Notes under the pieces: generated by a model | The model's input: the letters and a program-made list of their open reading frames with translations, nothing else | Databases searched by the model: none | Told to the model about the DNA's origin: nothing | Position numbers and translations under genes: made by a program | Assembly (NCBI RefSeq): GCF_014203595.1 | Contig: NZ_JACHJK010000008.1 | Location: 124,001-188,000, forward strand | Direction of reading: 5' to 3' | Source: Streptomyces echinatus | GTDB taxonomy: Bacteria; Actinomycetota; Actinomycetes; Streptomycetales; Streptomycetaceae | DNA: 64,000 bases | Part shown: in pieces, positions 34,259 to 42,524 of the stretch | Numbering within the stretch: the first letter of the stretch is position 1 | How the letters are laid out: each line of letters opens with the position of its first letter

Positions 34259-34284
34259 AACGCGACGCTTGTTACAAACATTCC
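34259..34284 (-). promoter_or_regulatory. SigR-type promoter (GGAAT-N18-GTT)
   Basis: On the minus strand GGGAAT is followed after exactly 18 nt by GTT, the Streptomyces SigR consensus, reading toward the 50-aa gene. It is embedded in an AT-rich stretch. Confidence 0.6.
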
Positions 34285-34385
34285 CTACGCTAAAGAAATT
34301 TTTCGAACGACTAATTACTGACTGGTAAGCGGTGGGGCAGGGACCGACCGGGACCGGTTGTGTTCGCAGTGTGACCACCGGGACA

Positions 34386-35291
34386 ATGGAGGCGATGAAC
34401 GACGACCTGGCCGCCCTCGGCGCCCGTATCGACCACACCAACGAGCTGCTGGAACGCATGCTCGCCGAGGTGGCCAAGACGCCCTCGACCCACGCGATCT
34501 TCGTGGACGCGGGCTATCTGTACGCGGCCGCGGGCCGGCTGGTCGCCGGGACCGAGGACCGCCGCGCCTTCGACCTGGACGCCGAGGGCCTGATCGACGC
34601 GCTGATCGACAGGGCCCGCACGATCTTCGCGGACAGCCGGCTGCTGCGCGTCTACTGGTACGACGGTGCCCGGCGCCGCATCCACACCGCCGAGCAGCAG
34701 ACCATCGCCGAACTGCCCGACGTCAAGGTCCGCCTCGGCAACCTCAACGCCAACAACCAGCAGAAGGGCGTCGACTCGCTGATCCGCACGGACCTGGAGT
34801 CACTGGCGAGGCACCGCGCGATCAGCGACGCGGCCCTCCTCGGCGGCGACGAGGACCTGGTCTCGGCGGTCGAGGCGGCCCAGGGCTACGGCGCCCGCGT
34901 CCACCTCTGGGGCATCGAGGCGCCGGAGGGCCGCAACCAGGCCGAACCGCTGCTCTGGGAGGTCGACAGCCAGCGCACCCTCGACCTGGAGTTCTTCAAG
35001 CCGTACGTCTCCCGGCGCACGGCCGCCGCGTACGACGCCACCGGCACCGCCCGCCCGAGCCGCGAGGACGTGCGCTTCGTCGGCGCCCAGATCGCGGCGA
35101 GGTGGCTCGCCTCCCGGGGCCGCGAAGCCCTCGTCGAACTGCTTCCCGGCCACCCCTACCTGCCCGGCTCCGTCGACCAGGACCTGCTGGTCGAGGCCGA
35201 GGGGCTGCTCCAGTACTCCCTGCGCGGCCACGCGGACCTCCGCCGCGCCCTCCGGGACGGGTTCTGGGGGCACCTGCAGGCGCAGTACTAG
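34386..35291 (+). CDS. NYN-domain (PIN-like) ribonuclease candidate
   Basis: A 301-aa protein. The NYN core shows conserved Asp residues in HAIFVDAGYLYAAAGRL, VYWYDGARRR, KGVDSLIRTDLESLA and ALLGGDEDLVSAVEAA, as in bacterial NYN-type nucleases. A short N-terminal coiled segment (NDDLAALGARIDHTNELLE) precedes it. The start is ambiguous among ATG 34386, ATG 34395 and GTG 34332, none with a good Shine-Dalgarno. It is divergent from the 50-aa gene. RNA target unknown. Confidence 0.85.
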   Translation: MEAMNDDLAALGARIDHTNELLERMLAEVAKTPSTHAIFVDAGYLYAAAGRLVAGTEDRRAFDLDAEGLIDALIDRARTIFADSRLLRVYWYDGARRRIHTAEQQTIAELPDVKVRLGNLNANNQQKGVDSLIRTDLESLARHRAISDAALLGGDEDLVSAVEAAQGYGARVHLWGIEAPEGRNQAEPLLWEVDSQRTLDLEFFKPYVSRRTAAAYDATGTARPSREDVRFVGAQIAARWLASRGREALVELLPGHPYLPGSVDQDLLVEAEGLLQYSLRGHADLRRALRDGFWGHLQAQY

Positions 35292-35330
35292 CCGCCGGCC
35301 CACGGCTTCGGCCGCCGGCTTACGGCTTCG
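35291..35330 (+). repeat. 20-bp tandem repeat, two copies (18/20)
   Basis: GCCGCCGGCCCACGGCTTCG is followed directly by a copy with two substitutions, in the gap between convergent genes, and adjoining the heptamer array. Confidence 0.8.
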
Positions 35331-35332
35331 GT

Positions 35333-35374
35333 GCGGGCTGCGGGCTGCGGTTTGCGGTCTGCGGTCTGCGGCTA
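35333..35374 (+). repeat. Six tandem GCGGNNN heptamers
   Basis: Six consecutive 7-bp units of the form GCGGGCT, GCGGTTT or GCGGTCT, the last running into the complement of the hydrolase stop codon. Likely slippage-prone. Confidence 0.85.
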
Positions 35375-36256
35375 CGGGCGGCGGGCCGGGACGTCGTCCC
35401 AGAAAGCGGCGAGTGCCCGCGCCGTCTCCAGGGGACGGTCGGTGTTGGGTGAGTGCTCGGCGCCCTCGACGACCGTCCGCCGCGCCTCCAGCCGTACCGC
35501 CATGTCGTCGAGCAGCGGCACCGGCCAGGTGTCGTCCCGCGCGCCCGACAGCACGTGGAACGGCAGCGGTACGGCCGCCAACTCGGCCACCCGGTCCGGC
35601 TCCGTACACAACTGGCGGCCCGTGGCCAGGAGTTGGGCGGGCTTGGTGGCCATCCACCGGCGCCGCAGGTCGTCCCGGTCGTCCAGCCCGGCGTCGAGCG
35701 CGGGCGTGTCCGTCTCCTCCGGCGGCTCCATCGCCTGGATCGCCTCCCACACCTCCGCCATGCCCAGTACGGCGAGCGCGTCCCGGAGCAGCTTCACGCG
35801 CTCCTGCTGGGGCGTCGAGATCTGCGCCGGGCCCGAGGACATCAGGGTGAGCGACCGGAAGGGCGAGTGGTCGAGCAGGACGGCCGCGCGGGTGATCTGG
35901 CCGCCGAGGGAGTGCCCCAGCAGATGCACCGGGCCGCCGATCGCCTCCGCCAGCGCGAGTACGTCCCGCGCCAACTCCTCCTGCGCGTAGGCCGACTCGT
36001 CCGTCACGGGCCCGTCCGACTCGAACTGACCGCGCCCGTCCACGGCGACGGTCCGGTAGCCGCGCTCGGCGAGCGGCACGTGCAGCGGGTTGAAGTCCTC
36101 CTTGCTCCCGGTGAACCCCGGCAGCAGCAGCGCGACGCCCCTGGGCTCCACACCGACGGCCACGGGCGCGTCGACCACGGCGAACTCCCCGCGCGCCGTC
36201 CGAAGGGGATAGGCACGGGCGCCGGGCGGCGGAACGAAGGAAGCGGGCCTGCTCAT
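35372..36256 (-). CDS. Alpha/beta-hydrolase
   Basis: A 294-aa alpha/beta-hydrolase. The nucleophile elbow GHSLGG lies around residue 115, the acid in SGARDDTW and the catalytic His in EGAEHSPN. An N-terminal Pro-rich lead precedes LLLPGFTGSKEDFNPL. No Shine-Dalgarno is visible; TAGCCT lies 7 nt before the ATG, so it may be leaderless. Substrate unknown. Confidence 0.88.
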   Translation of the reverse strand: MSRPASFVPPPGARAYPLRTARGEFAVVDAPVAVGVEPRGVALLLPGFTGSKEDFNPLHVPLAERGYRTVAVDGRGQFESDGPVTDESAYAQEELARDVLALAEAIGGPVHLLGHSLGGQITRAAVLLDHSPFRSLTLMSSGPAQISTPQQERVKLLRDALAVLGMAEVWEAIQAMEPPEETDTPALDAGLDDRDDLRRRWMATKPAQLLATGRQLCTEPDRVAELAAVPLPFHVLSGARDDTWPVPLLDDMAVRLEARRTVVEGAEHSPNTDRPLETARALAAFWDDVPARRP

Positions 36257-36370
36257 GGGGGAGAGGCTATCCGCCGGCAGCGGGAGCGCGGGTGCCGGGT
36301 GGGCGGCACGGGTGAGGGGTGAATCTGGGGGCCGACGGGACGGGAAGGACACGGGCCGGAGCCGGACCGT

Positions 36371-36419
36371 CCGGGGCATCTGCTGGGGGAGGCGTGCTGC
36401 CCGGGGCATTTGCTGGGGG
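36371..36419 (+). repeat. Direct repeat, 18/19, 30 bp apart
   Basis: CCGGGGCATCTGCTGGGGG recurs once as CCGGGGCATTTGCTGGGGG. No function is seen. Confidence 0.75.
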
Positions 36420-36431
36420 CAGCCGGAAACG

Positions 36432-36470
36432 CCGAGGGCCGGGCCCACGTGTCGTGGACCCGGCCCTCGG
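36432..36470. terminator. Terminator hairpin downstream of the helicase
   Basis: 18-bp arms with one mismatch (CCGAGGGCCGGGCCCACG / CGTGGACCCGGCCCTCGG) around a 3-nt loop, just after the helicase's 3' end on the minus strand. Confidence 0.85.
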
Positions 36471-36504
36471 ACCGGCTTACGCCTCCGCGTGCGCGGCGCC
36501 CGCG

Positions 36505-39318
36505 TCAGGCCTCAGTGGCCTCCACGGCCGCCGTGGCCTTACGGGTCCGGCGCGGCTTGGGCGTCGTCTCGGCGCTCTCACCGGCCGCCTCGGCAGCGGA
36601 CGCCGCCGTCTTGCGGGTCCGGCGCCTCGGCTTGACCTCCGGCTCGTCGGTGGCCTGCGCCGGAATTTCCGGAGCGGCCGCCTCGGCAACGGCCTTGCGG
36701 GTCCGTCGCGCCTTCGGAGCGGCGACCGCGTCCCCGTCGACCGCCTCCACGGCAGCGGCCGCCGTCTTCCGGGTCCGGCGCGGCTTGGCCTCGGCCTCGG
36801 GGGCGTCGGCCGCGGCAGCGGCGGTCTTCCGGGTGCGGCGAGGCTTGGCCTCGGCTTCCGCTTCGGCCGCTTCCGGTGCGGTGGCGGCGGTCTTGCGGGC
36901 GCGACGGGGCTTGGCCTCGGTGGCCTCGGCGGTGTCGACGGCGGCCTCGGCGGCTGCCGCGGTCTTCCGGGTGCGGCGCGGCTTGGTCTCCGTGGCCTCG
37001 GCCTCCGCCGGGGCGTCGGCCGCGGTCGCCGCGGTCTTGCGGGTGCGACGCGGCTTGGCCTCGGTCGCCTCGGCGGTGTCCACGGCGGCCTCGGCGGCTG
37101 CCGCGGTCTTCCGGGTGCGGCGAGGCTTGGCCTCGGCTTCCGCTTCGGCCGCTTCCGGTGCGGTGGCGGCGGTCTTGCGGGTCCGGCGCGGCTTGGCCTC
37201 GGTCGCCTCGGCGGTGTCCACGGCGGCTGCCGCGGTCTTCCGGGTGCGGCGCGGCTTGGTCTCCGTGGCCTCGGCCTCCGCCGGAGCGTCGGCCGCGGTC
37301 GCCGCGGTCTTGCGGGTGCGACGGGGCTTGGCCTCGGTGGCCTCGGCGGTGTCGACGGCGGCCTCGGCGGCTGCCGCGGTCTTCCGCGTGCGGCGCGGCT
37401 TGGTCTCCGTAGCCTCGACCGTGTCCACCGCGGCCTCCGCCTCGGCGGCCGGCTGGGCCGTCTTCCGCGTACGGCGGCGCGGCTTGGTCTCCGCGGCCGG
37501 AGCGGCCTCGGGCGCGGGCTCCGCGACCGGGGTGACCGCGATCACGGGCTCGGCCACGACCTCGGCCGCCGGGGACGCCGCCACCGTCGGCTCCGCCACC
37601 GGAGCGGCGGCGACGGCGGGCTCGGCCGCCGCCGACTTCCGGGTACGACGGCGACGCGGCTTCTCCGGAGCCTCCAGGACAGCCGGACCCTCCACCGTGG
37701 CCACCGTCTCGACCGCGGCGGCTTCGTCGGCCGTCGTGGGCGTCGCGGCGGCCGTCACCTGCTGCGCGGGCGCTCCGCCGCGCGTACGGCGACGGCGGCG
37801 CGGCGTGCGGGTCGCGGCCTGGTTCTCCTCCGTACCGGCGGTCGTACCGGCGATCTCGTCGGCCGGCGCCGACACGGCGGGGGAGGCGTCCACCGGTGCT
37901 CCGTTGCGCGTGCGGCGGCGTCGGCGCGGCGTACGGGCCGGACGCTCATGCTCGGCCGTCTCGGCCCGGTCGCGGCCACCACGGCCACCCCGGTCGCCCC
38001 GGTCGCCCCGGTCGCCGCGAGCGCCACGCCCGCCGGTCTCGCCCAGGTCCTCCAGCTCCTCCGCGCCCAGACCCGCACGGGTCCGTTCCGAGCGCGGCAG
38101 TATGCCCTTCGTGCCCTCGGGGATGCCGAGGTCGGAGAACAGGTGCGGGGAGCTCGAGTACGTCTCCGCCGGGTCGTTGAAGTCCAGCTCCAGCGCCTTG
38201 TTGATCAGCTGCCAGCGCGGGATGTCGTCCCAGTCGACGAACGTGATCGCCGTACCCTTGGCGCCCGCCCGGCCGGTGCGGCCGACGCGGTGCAGATACG
38301 TCTTCTCGTCCTCGGGGGACTGGTAGTTGATGACATGGGTCACGCCCTCGACGTCGATGCCGCGCGCGGCGACGTCGGTGCAGACGAGGACGTCGACCTT
38401 GCCGTTGCGGAAGGCGCGCAGCGCCTGCTCACGGGCGCCCTGGCCGAGGTCGCCGTGGACCGCGCCGGAGGCGAACCCGCGGCGCTGGAGCTGCTCGGCG
38501 ATGTCCGCGGCCGTGCGCTTGGTGCGGCAGAAGATCATCGCCAGTCCGCGGCCCTCGGCCTGCAGGATGCGGGCGACCATCTCCGGCTTGTCCATGGAGT
38601 GCGCGCGGTAGACGAACTGCTTGATGTTCGCGACCGTCACGCCCTCGTCGTCCGGCGCGGTGGCGCGGATGTGCGTGGGCTGCGACATGTACCGGCGCGC
38701 GAGGCCGATGACCGCGCCCGGCATGGTGGCCGAGAACAGCATGGTCTGGCGCCGGGCCGGCAGCAGGTTGATGATCTTCTCGACGTCGGGCAGGAAGCCC
38801 AGGTCGAGCATCTCGTCGGCCTCGTCGAGGACCAGGCTCTTGATGTGGCCGAGGTTCAGCTTCTTCTGGCCCGCGAGGTCGAGCAGGCGGCCCGGGGTGC
38901 CGACGACCACGTCGACGCCCTTCTTCAGGGCCTCGACCTGGGGCTCGTAGGCCCGGCCGCCGTAGATCGCCAGCACGCGCACGTTGCGCACCTTGCCCGC
39001 GGTCAGCAGGTCGTTGGTGACCTGCGTGCACAGCTCGCGCGTGGGAACGACGACGAGCGCCTGCGGGGCGTCGGTGAGGGCCTCGGGGGCGGCGCGTCCG
39101 GCCTCGACGTCGGCGGGGACGGTGACGCGCTCCAGGAGCGGGAGGCCGAAGCCCAGCGTCTTTCCGGTGCCGGTCTTGGCCTGGCCGATGACGTCCGTGC
39201 CGGAGAGGGCGACGGGGAGTGTCATCTCCTGGATGGGGAAGGGAGTGGTGATGCCGACGGCTTCCAGGGCCTCAGCGGTCTCGGGGAGGATCCCAAGTTC
39301 TCGAAACGTCGTAGTCAG
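36505..39318 (-). CDS. DEAD-box RNA helicase (RhlE-like) with histone-H1-like repeat tail
   Basis: A 937-aa ATP-dependent RNA helicase. Core residues 1-about 400 carry Q-motif FPIQEMT, Walker A AKTGTGKT, PTREL, DEAD (VLDEADEML), SAT (LFSATMPG) and HRVGRTGRAG. The rest is an unusual Lys/Arg/Ala-rich tail with about a dozen KPRR(T)RKTAA units separated by Ala/Glu-rich spacers. Homologues begin at a TTTFRELG segment. Here that segment is preceded by CTG 39318, 7 nt after GAGG, whereas ATG 39366 lacks a ribosome-binding site, so a CTG start is proposed. Confidence 0.9.
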   Translation of the reverse strand: MTTTFRELGILPETAEALEAVGITTPFPIQEMTLPVALSGTDVIGQAKTGTGKTLGFGLPLLERVTVPADVEAGRAAPEALTDAPQALVVVPTRELCTQVTNDLLTAGKVRNVRVLAIYGGRAYEPQVEALKKGVDVVVGTPGRLLDLAGQKKLNLGHIKSLVLDEADEMLDLGFLPDVEKIINLLPARRQTMLFSATMPGAVIGLARRYMSQPTHIRATAPDDEGVTVANIKQFVYRAHSMDKPEMVARILQAEGRGLAMIFCRTKRTAADIAEQLQRRGFASGAVHGDLGQGAREQALRAFRNGKVDVLVCTDVAARGIDVEGVTHVINYQSPEDEKTYLHRVGRTGRAGAKGTAITFVDWDDIPRWQLINKALELDFNDPAETYSSSPHLFSDLGIPEGTKGILPRSERTRAGLGAEELEDLGETGGRGARGDRGDRGDRGGRGGRDRAETAEHERPARTPRRRRRTRNGAPVDASPAVSAPADEIAGTTAGTEENQAATRTPRRRRRTRGGAPAQQVTAAATPTTADEAAAVETVATVEGPAVLEAPEKPRRRRTRKSAAAEPAVAAAPVAEPTVAASPAAEVVAEPVIAVTPVAEPAPEAAPAAETKPRRRTRKTAQPAAEAEAAVDTVEATETKPRRTRKTAAAAEAAVDTAEATEAKPRRTRKTAATAADAPAEAEATETKPRRTRKTAAAAVDTAEATEAKPRRTRKTAATAPEAAEAEAEAKPRRTRKTAAAAEAAVDTAEATEAKPRRTRKTAATAADAPAEAEATETKPRRTRKTAAAAEAAVDTAEATEAKPRRARKTAATAPEAAEAEAEAKPRRTRKTAAAAADAPEAEAKPRRTRKTAAAAVEAVDGDAVAAPKARRTRKAVAEAAAPEIPAQATDEPEVKPRRRTRKTAASAAEAAGESAETTPKPRRTRKATAAVEATEA
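36520..37500 (-). repeat. KPRRTRKTAA-type coding repeat array
   Basis: Within the helicase gene, a 10-residue basic unit recurs about a dozen times with 9-25 residue Ala/Glu/Val/Asp-rich spacers; two composite spacer types recur, suggesting recent internal duplication. The complementary strand therefore shows long artefactual ORFs. Confidence 0.85.
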
Positions 39319-39714
39319 GGTGCTGCCTCTTCTGTGTGTGCGGTGCGAGGCGAGCGCGGGGATCATGTCTGACCGTGCCGGGGACGTCGGCCGCCGTACG
39401 GGCGAGCCACTCGGGCAAGCCGTTGGACACGGGACCTCTGCCGACGCTCTAGCGCTCGTACCGCTGAGGGTCCCTCCTGTCGTCGTACGGTCCTAGCCGT
39501 ACGGCCTTGGAGGGCTGTCGGGTCGGAGCCGATCGGGCCACCGACCGGGCATCCTCAATGCGTGCAGCCTGTCGGGACACGTCGAACACCGTCGACGCAC
39601 TCAGCAGGCGCATTACCACCATACCCCGGATTCACGCACATGCGATGGCCGATTTGGTCACGTAGTCGTGGTCACAGTGATCGGCCAGGGGCCTGAGAGG
39701 GGTGCCGAGCGGGC
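39319..39714. other. 396-bp helicase leader/intergenic region, no gene supported
   Basis: Divergent region between the helicase and the ferritin-like gene. It includes the palindrome CGTACGG-N6-CCGTACG (39484-39503) and several GGAGG-like stretches, and could form a long 5' leader for the helicase, as known for cold-inducible helicases. No ORF has a convincing start. Confidence 0.45.
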
Positions 39715-39727
39715 TATTGTGCGGCTC
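39715..39727 (+). promoter_or_regulatory. Putative -10 for leaderless ferritin-like gene
   Basis: TATTGT lies 7 nt before the ATG at 39728, with no Shine-Dalgarno. CTGAGA about 16 nt further upstream is a weak -35. Confidence 0.4.
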
Positions 39728-40474
39728 ATGACTAGCTCTGACAAGCCTGAGAACGCGTCCGCCGCACCCGCCGAACCCACCGGTGTCGCCGCCCAGGACT
39801 GGGCGCAGGCGTCCGCGGACCCGCAGTACCGCGCCGCGGTCGTGGACCTGCTCGGCGCGCTCGCGTACGGAGAGCTGGCGGCGTTCGAACGGCTCGCGGA
39901 GGACGCCAAGCTGGCGCCGACCCTCGCGGACAAGGCCGAGCTGGCGAAGATGGCCTCGGCCGAGTTCCACCACTTCGAGCGCCTGCGGGACCGGCTGACC
40001 GGGATCGGCGAGGAGCCGACGGCCGCCATGGACCCGTTCGTGGCCGCACTGGACGGCTTCCACCGGCAGACCGCGCCCTCGGACTGGCTGGAGGGCCTGG
40101 TCAAGGCGTACGTGGGCGACTCGATCGCGAGCGACTTCTACCGTGAGGTCGCGGCCCGTCTCGACTCCGACACGCGCGAGCTGGTGCTCGCCGTGCTCGA
40201 CGACACCGGCCACGCCGGTTTCGCCGTGGAGAAGGTGCGTGCCGCCATCGACGCCGACCCGCGCGTGGGCGGCCGGCTGGCCCTGTGGGCGCGGCGGCTG
40301 ATGGGTGAGGCCCTGTCGCAGTCCCAGCGGGTGGTCGCCGACCGGGACGCGCTGTCCACGATGCTCGTCGGGGGCGTCGCCGACGGATTCGATCTCGCCG
40401 AGGTCGGCAGGATGTTCTCGCGGATCACCGAGGCGCACACCAAGCGGATGGCCGCGCTGGGCCTCGCCGCGTAG
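39728..40474 (+). CDS. Ferritin-like (MiaE-type fold) protein
   Basis: A 248-aa helical protein. It has Glu/His motifs of the ferritin-like di-iron family (GELAAFERLAED, AEFHHFERLRD, DDTGHAGF). Its mycobacterial counterpart (Rv3210c) sits next to rhlE, as here. A MiaE-like tRNA-hydroxylase fold is likely, but iron content and substrate are inferred. The ATG appears leaderless. Confidence 0.85.
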   Translation: MTSSDKPENASAAPAEPTGVAAQDWAQASADPQYRAAVVDLLGALAYGELAAFERLAEDAKLAPTLADKAELAKMASAEFHHFERLRDRLTGIGEEPTAAMDPFVAALDGFHRQTAPSDWLEGLVKAYVGDSIASDFYREVAARLDSDTRELVLAVLDDTGHAGFAVEKVRAAIDADPRVGGRLALWARRLMGEALSQSQRVVADRDALSTMLVGGVADGFDLAEVGRMFSRITEAHTKRMAALGLAA

Positions 40475-40484
40475 CGCTCCGCGG

Positions 40485-40754
40485 CTACGCCGTCAATGAT
40501 CGTCGGCGCAGGCGGCCCGTCGGCCGGAGCAGCAGCGACAGGGACGCCACCGCGATGATCGCGGCACCCAGGAGGCTGAAGAGGGCCGTGCCGGGGCCCA
40601 GGGCGGTGCGGGTGACGAAGTCACCGAAGAGGGCTCCGGCGACGCCCGTCGAAAACACCAGCGGGCGGGCCGGCAGCCGATGGGCGAGGCGGTGCGCCGC
40701 CGCCCAGGCAAGGATCAGACCGAGCACGGCGGAGCCGAGTGCTTCCAGGATCAT
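40485..40754 (-). CDS. Small integral membrane protein (89 aa)
   Basis: An 89-aa protein with about three transmembrane helices (ALGSAVLGLILAWAAAHRLAH, LVFSTGVAGALFGDFVTR, ALFSLLGAAIIAVASLSLLL) and a basic end (RPTGRLRRRSLTA). It resembles small Gly-rich membrane proteins of the transglycosylase-associated type. GGAGG precedes ATG 40754. Function unknown. Confidence 0.75.
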   Translation of the reverse strand: MILEALGSAVLGLILAWAAAHRLAHRLPARPLVFSTGVAGALFGDFVTRTALGPGTALFSLLGAAIIAVASLSLLLRPTGRLRRRSLTA

Positions 40755-40877
40755 GTCGGGGGTCCCTCCCACGGCCGGTCTGGCTCGACGGTCGTAGCCC
40801 GTCATACCCGTGACCTGCGGATTGCAATCCTTGGCTGTGGGGGAGTTGTGCTCCGTATGTGTGCGCGAACACGCGCG

Positions 40878-40908
40878 AGGGCCCGGCGGCACACGGCCGC
40901 CGGGCCCT
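40878..40908. terminator. Terminator hairpin downstream of DUF3107 gene
   Basis: Perfect 13-bp arms (AGGGCCCGGCGGC / GCCGCCGGGCCCT) with a 5-nt ACACG loop, just after the 3' end of the minus-strand DUF3107 gene. Confidence 0.85.
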
Positions 40909-40921
40909 TCGCGACTTCGGC

Positions 40922-41149
40922 TCAGAGCGTGCCGAAACCGACCTTGCGCACGGTCGGCTCGCCGATCTCCACGTACGCCAGACGGTCCGTCGGCACCAGG
41001 ACCTTGCGGCCCTTCTCGTCCTGGAGGCTCAGCAGCTGCGTCTTCCCGGTCAGCGCCTCGCTCACCAGGCGCTCGACCTCCTCGACGCTCTGACCGCTCT
41101 CCAGAACGATCTCGCGGGGCGCGTACTGCACGCCGATCTTGACCTCCAC
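40922..41149 (-). CDS. DUF3107 small protein
   Basis: A 75-aa protein (start VEVKIGVQYAPREIVL, C-terminal YVEIGEPTVRKVGFG) conserved in actinobacteria between rhlE and tetR genes. GTG 41149 was chosen because it gives the family N-terminus and GGAGG lies 9 nt upstream. Function unknown; it is a neighbour of the TetR regulator. Confidence 0.88.
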   Translation of the reverse strand: MEVKIGVQYAPREIVLESGQSVEEVERLVSEALTGKTQLLSLQDEKGRKVLVPTDRLAYVEIGEPTVRKVGFGTL

Positions 41150-41294
41150 GGCTATGTCCCTCCGACGGTCAGTGATGTGCGCGATCTTCCGCGCCGTACT
41201 CCGCACACATTAGCCCGGTGAGGGGACGTACACGCTGCGGGACGGAACGCCAGGAGCGAACACCGTGCGGGAACAGACCGGCGCCGAGCCGAGT

Positions 41295-41936
41295 TCAGTG
41301 GTGCTCGGTGCCGTGCAGCGGGAATCCGGCGATGCCCCGCCAGGCCAGCGAGGTCAGCAGCTGCACCGCCTGGTCGCGCGGGACGCTGCGGTCGCTGTGC
41401 AGCCAGGAGCGGGCGACCACCTGGGCGAGGCCGCCGAGTCCGGAGGCGAGCAGCATCGACTCCGCGCGCGAGAGACCGGTGTCCTCGGCGATGACGTCGC
41501 AGATCGCCTCGGCGCACTCGTTGGTGACCTTGTCCACGCGCTCGCGTACCGCGGGCTCGTTGGTCAGGTCGGACTCGAAGACCAGCCGGAAGGCCCCGCC
41601 GTCGTCCTCCACGTACGCGAAGTAGGCGTCCATCGTCGCCCGCACGCGCTGCTTGTTGTCGGTCGTCGACGCCAGGGCACCGCGCACCGCCTGGATCAGC
41701 GACTCGCAGTGCTGGTCCAGCAGCGCGAGGTAGAGGTCCAGCTTGCCGGGGAAGTGCTGGTACAGCACCGGCTTGCTCACACCGGCCCGCTCGGCGATGT
41801 CGTCCATCGCCGCCGCGTGGTAGCCCTGCGCGACGAAAACCTCCTGAGCGGCACCCAGCAACTGGTTCCGCCGGGCTCGGCGCGGCAGACGGGTGCCGCG
41901 CGGGCGTGCTGCCTCAGTTTGCTCGATGGCTGTCAC
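41295..41936 (-). CDS. TetR-family regulator
   Basis: A 213-aa regulator. The HTH lies at VFVAQGYHAAAMDDIAERAGVSK, with VLYQHFPGK following, as is usual for TetR. The C-terminus is a helical ligand-binding domain. GTG 41936 is used; a TTG at 41948 is the alternative. The same gene order exists in mycobacteria. Ligand and targets unknown. Confidence 0.93.
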   Translation of the reverse strand: MTAIEQTEAARPRGTRLPRRARRNQLLGAAQEVFVAQGYHAAAMDDIAERAGVSKPVLYQHFPGKLDLYLALLDQHCESLIQAVRGALASTTDNKQRVRATMDAYFAYVEDDGGAFRLVFESDLTNEPAVRERVDKVTNECAEAICDVIAEDTGLSRAESMLLASGLGGLAQVVARSWLHSDRSVPRDQAVQLLTSLAWRGIAGFPLHGTEHH

Positions 41937-42092
41937 GCCGCCTCCCAAAGTCGTCCACTTGCGGTGTCGGCCGCGCGGCCATCGTACTTTTCGGTAACCG
42001 TGGTGTGCGCGGTGCGAGCGCAGAATTTCACGTACCGGACGACGGCGAAAGCCGTGCGGCGCCCCAGGGGCGGCCGGACGGGTCCCGTGAGG

Positions 42093-42326
42093 TCAGCGGT
42101 AGTCGTCCTCGTCGAGCGAGACCACGCGCGCCTGTTCGATGAGATCGCCCTCGCTTCCCCGGTCCGGGTCCACGTCCGTCAGCGGGTCGTCGCGGTCCGG
42201 AGCGATGTCGGCGTGCTGCTCGACGGCGTCCACCTCGGGCGCCTCGACGTCGATCTCCGGTGCCACGTCGGCCGCCGGGTCGTCGAGGTCCTCGAACGCG
42301 TCGGGCTCGGTCGGGTCATATGCCAT
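42093..42326 (-). CDS. Small acidic protein (77 aa)
   Basis: A 77-aa protein very rich in Asp/Glu/Pro/Ala (PDAFEDLDDPAADVAPEIDVE) and ending in SLDEDDYR. The ATG at 42326 has GGGAG 7 nt upstream. Probably disordered; function unknown. Confidence 0.65.
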   Translation of the reverse strand: MAYDPTEPDAFEDLDDPAADVAPEIDVEAPEVDAVEQHADIAPDRDDPLTDVDPDRGSEGDLIEQARVVSLDEDDYR

Positions 42327-42512
42327 GGTGGGCTCCCTTCCTACGAACGTCCCTGGAAGCAGCAGGGGCCACACGAGGGTGCCCTCTGTACGAGCCTAGG
42401 AGACAGCTGATCCGGACGCCATGCCGTCCGGCCTGTTCGCTGCCCCGGTTCTCCGGCCGCGGCCGGTTCACTCTGTGACGGCGAACACACCGACCTGGAC
42501 GTGATCACCTCG

Positions 42513-42524
42513 TAACATTGCCGC
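42513..42524 (+). promoter_or_regulatory. Putative -10 for leaderless hydrolase gene
   Basis: TAACAT lies 6 nt before the ATG at 42525, with no Shine-Dalgarno. Confidence 0.4.

Noticed and set aside
36319..39372. Long plus-strand open frames opposite the helicase (up to about 1000 codons)
   Set aside because: They are antisense shadows of the GC-rich, repetitive helicase tail; no start signal, domain or codon bias supports them.
41269..41295. GGGAAC-N18-GTT match on the plus strand
   Set aside because: It lies at the 3' end of, and antisense to, the TetR gene with no downstream plus-strand gene, so it is likely chance.
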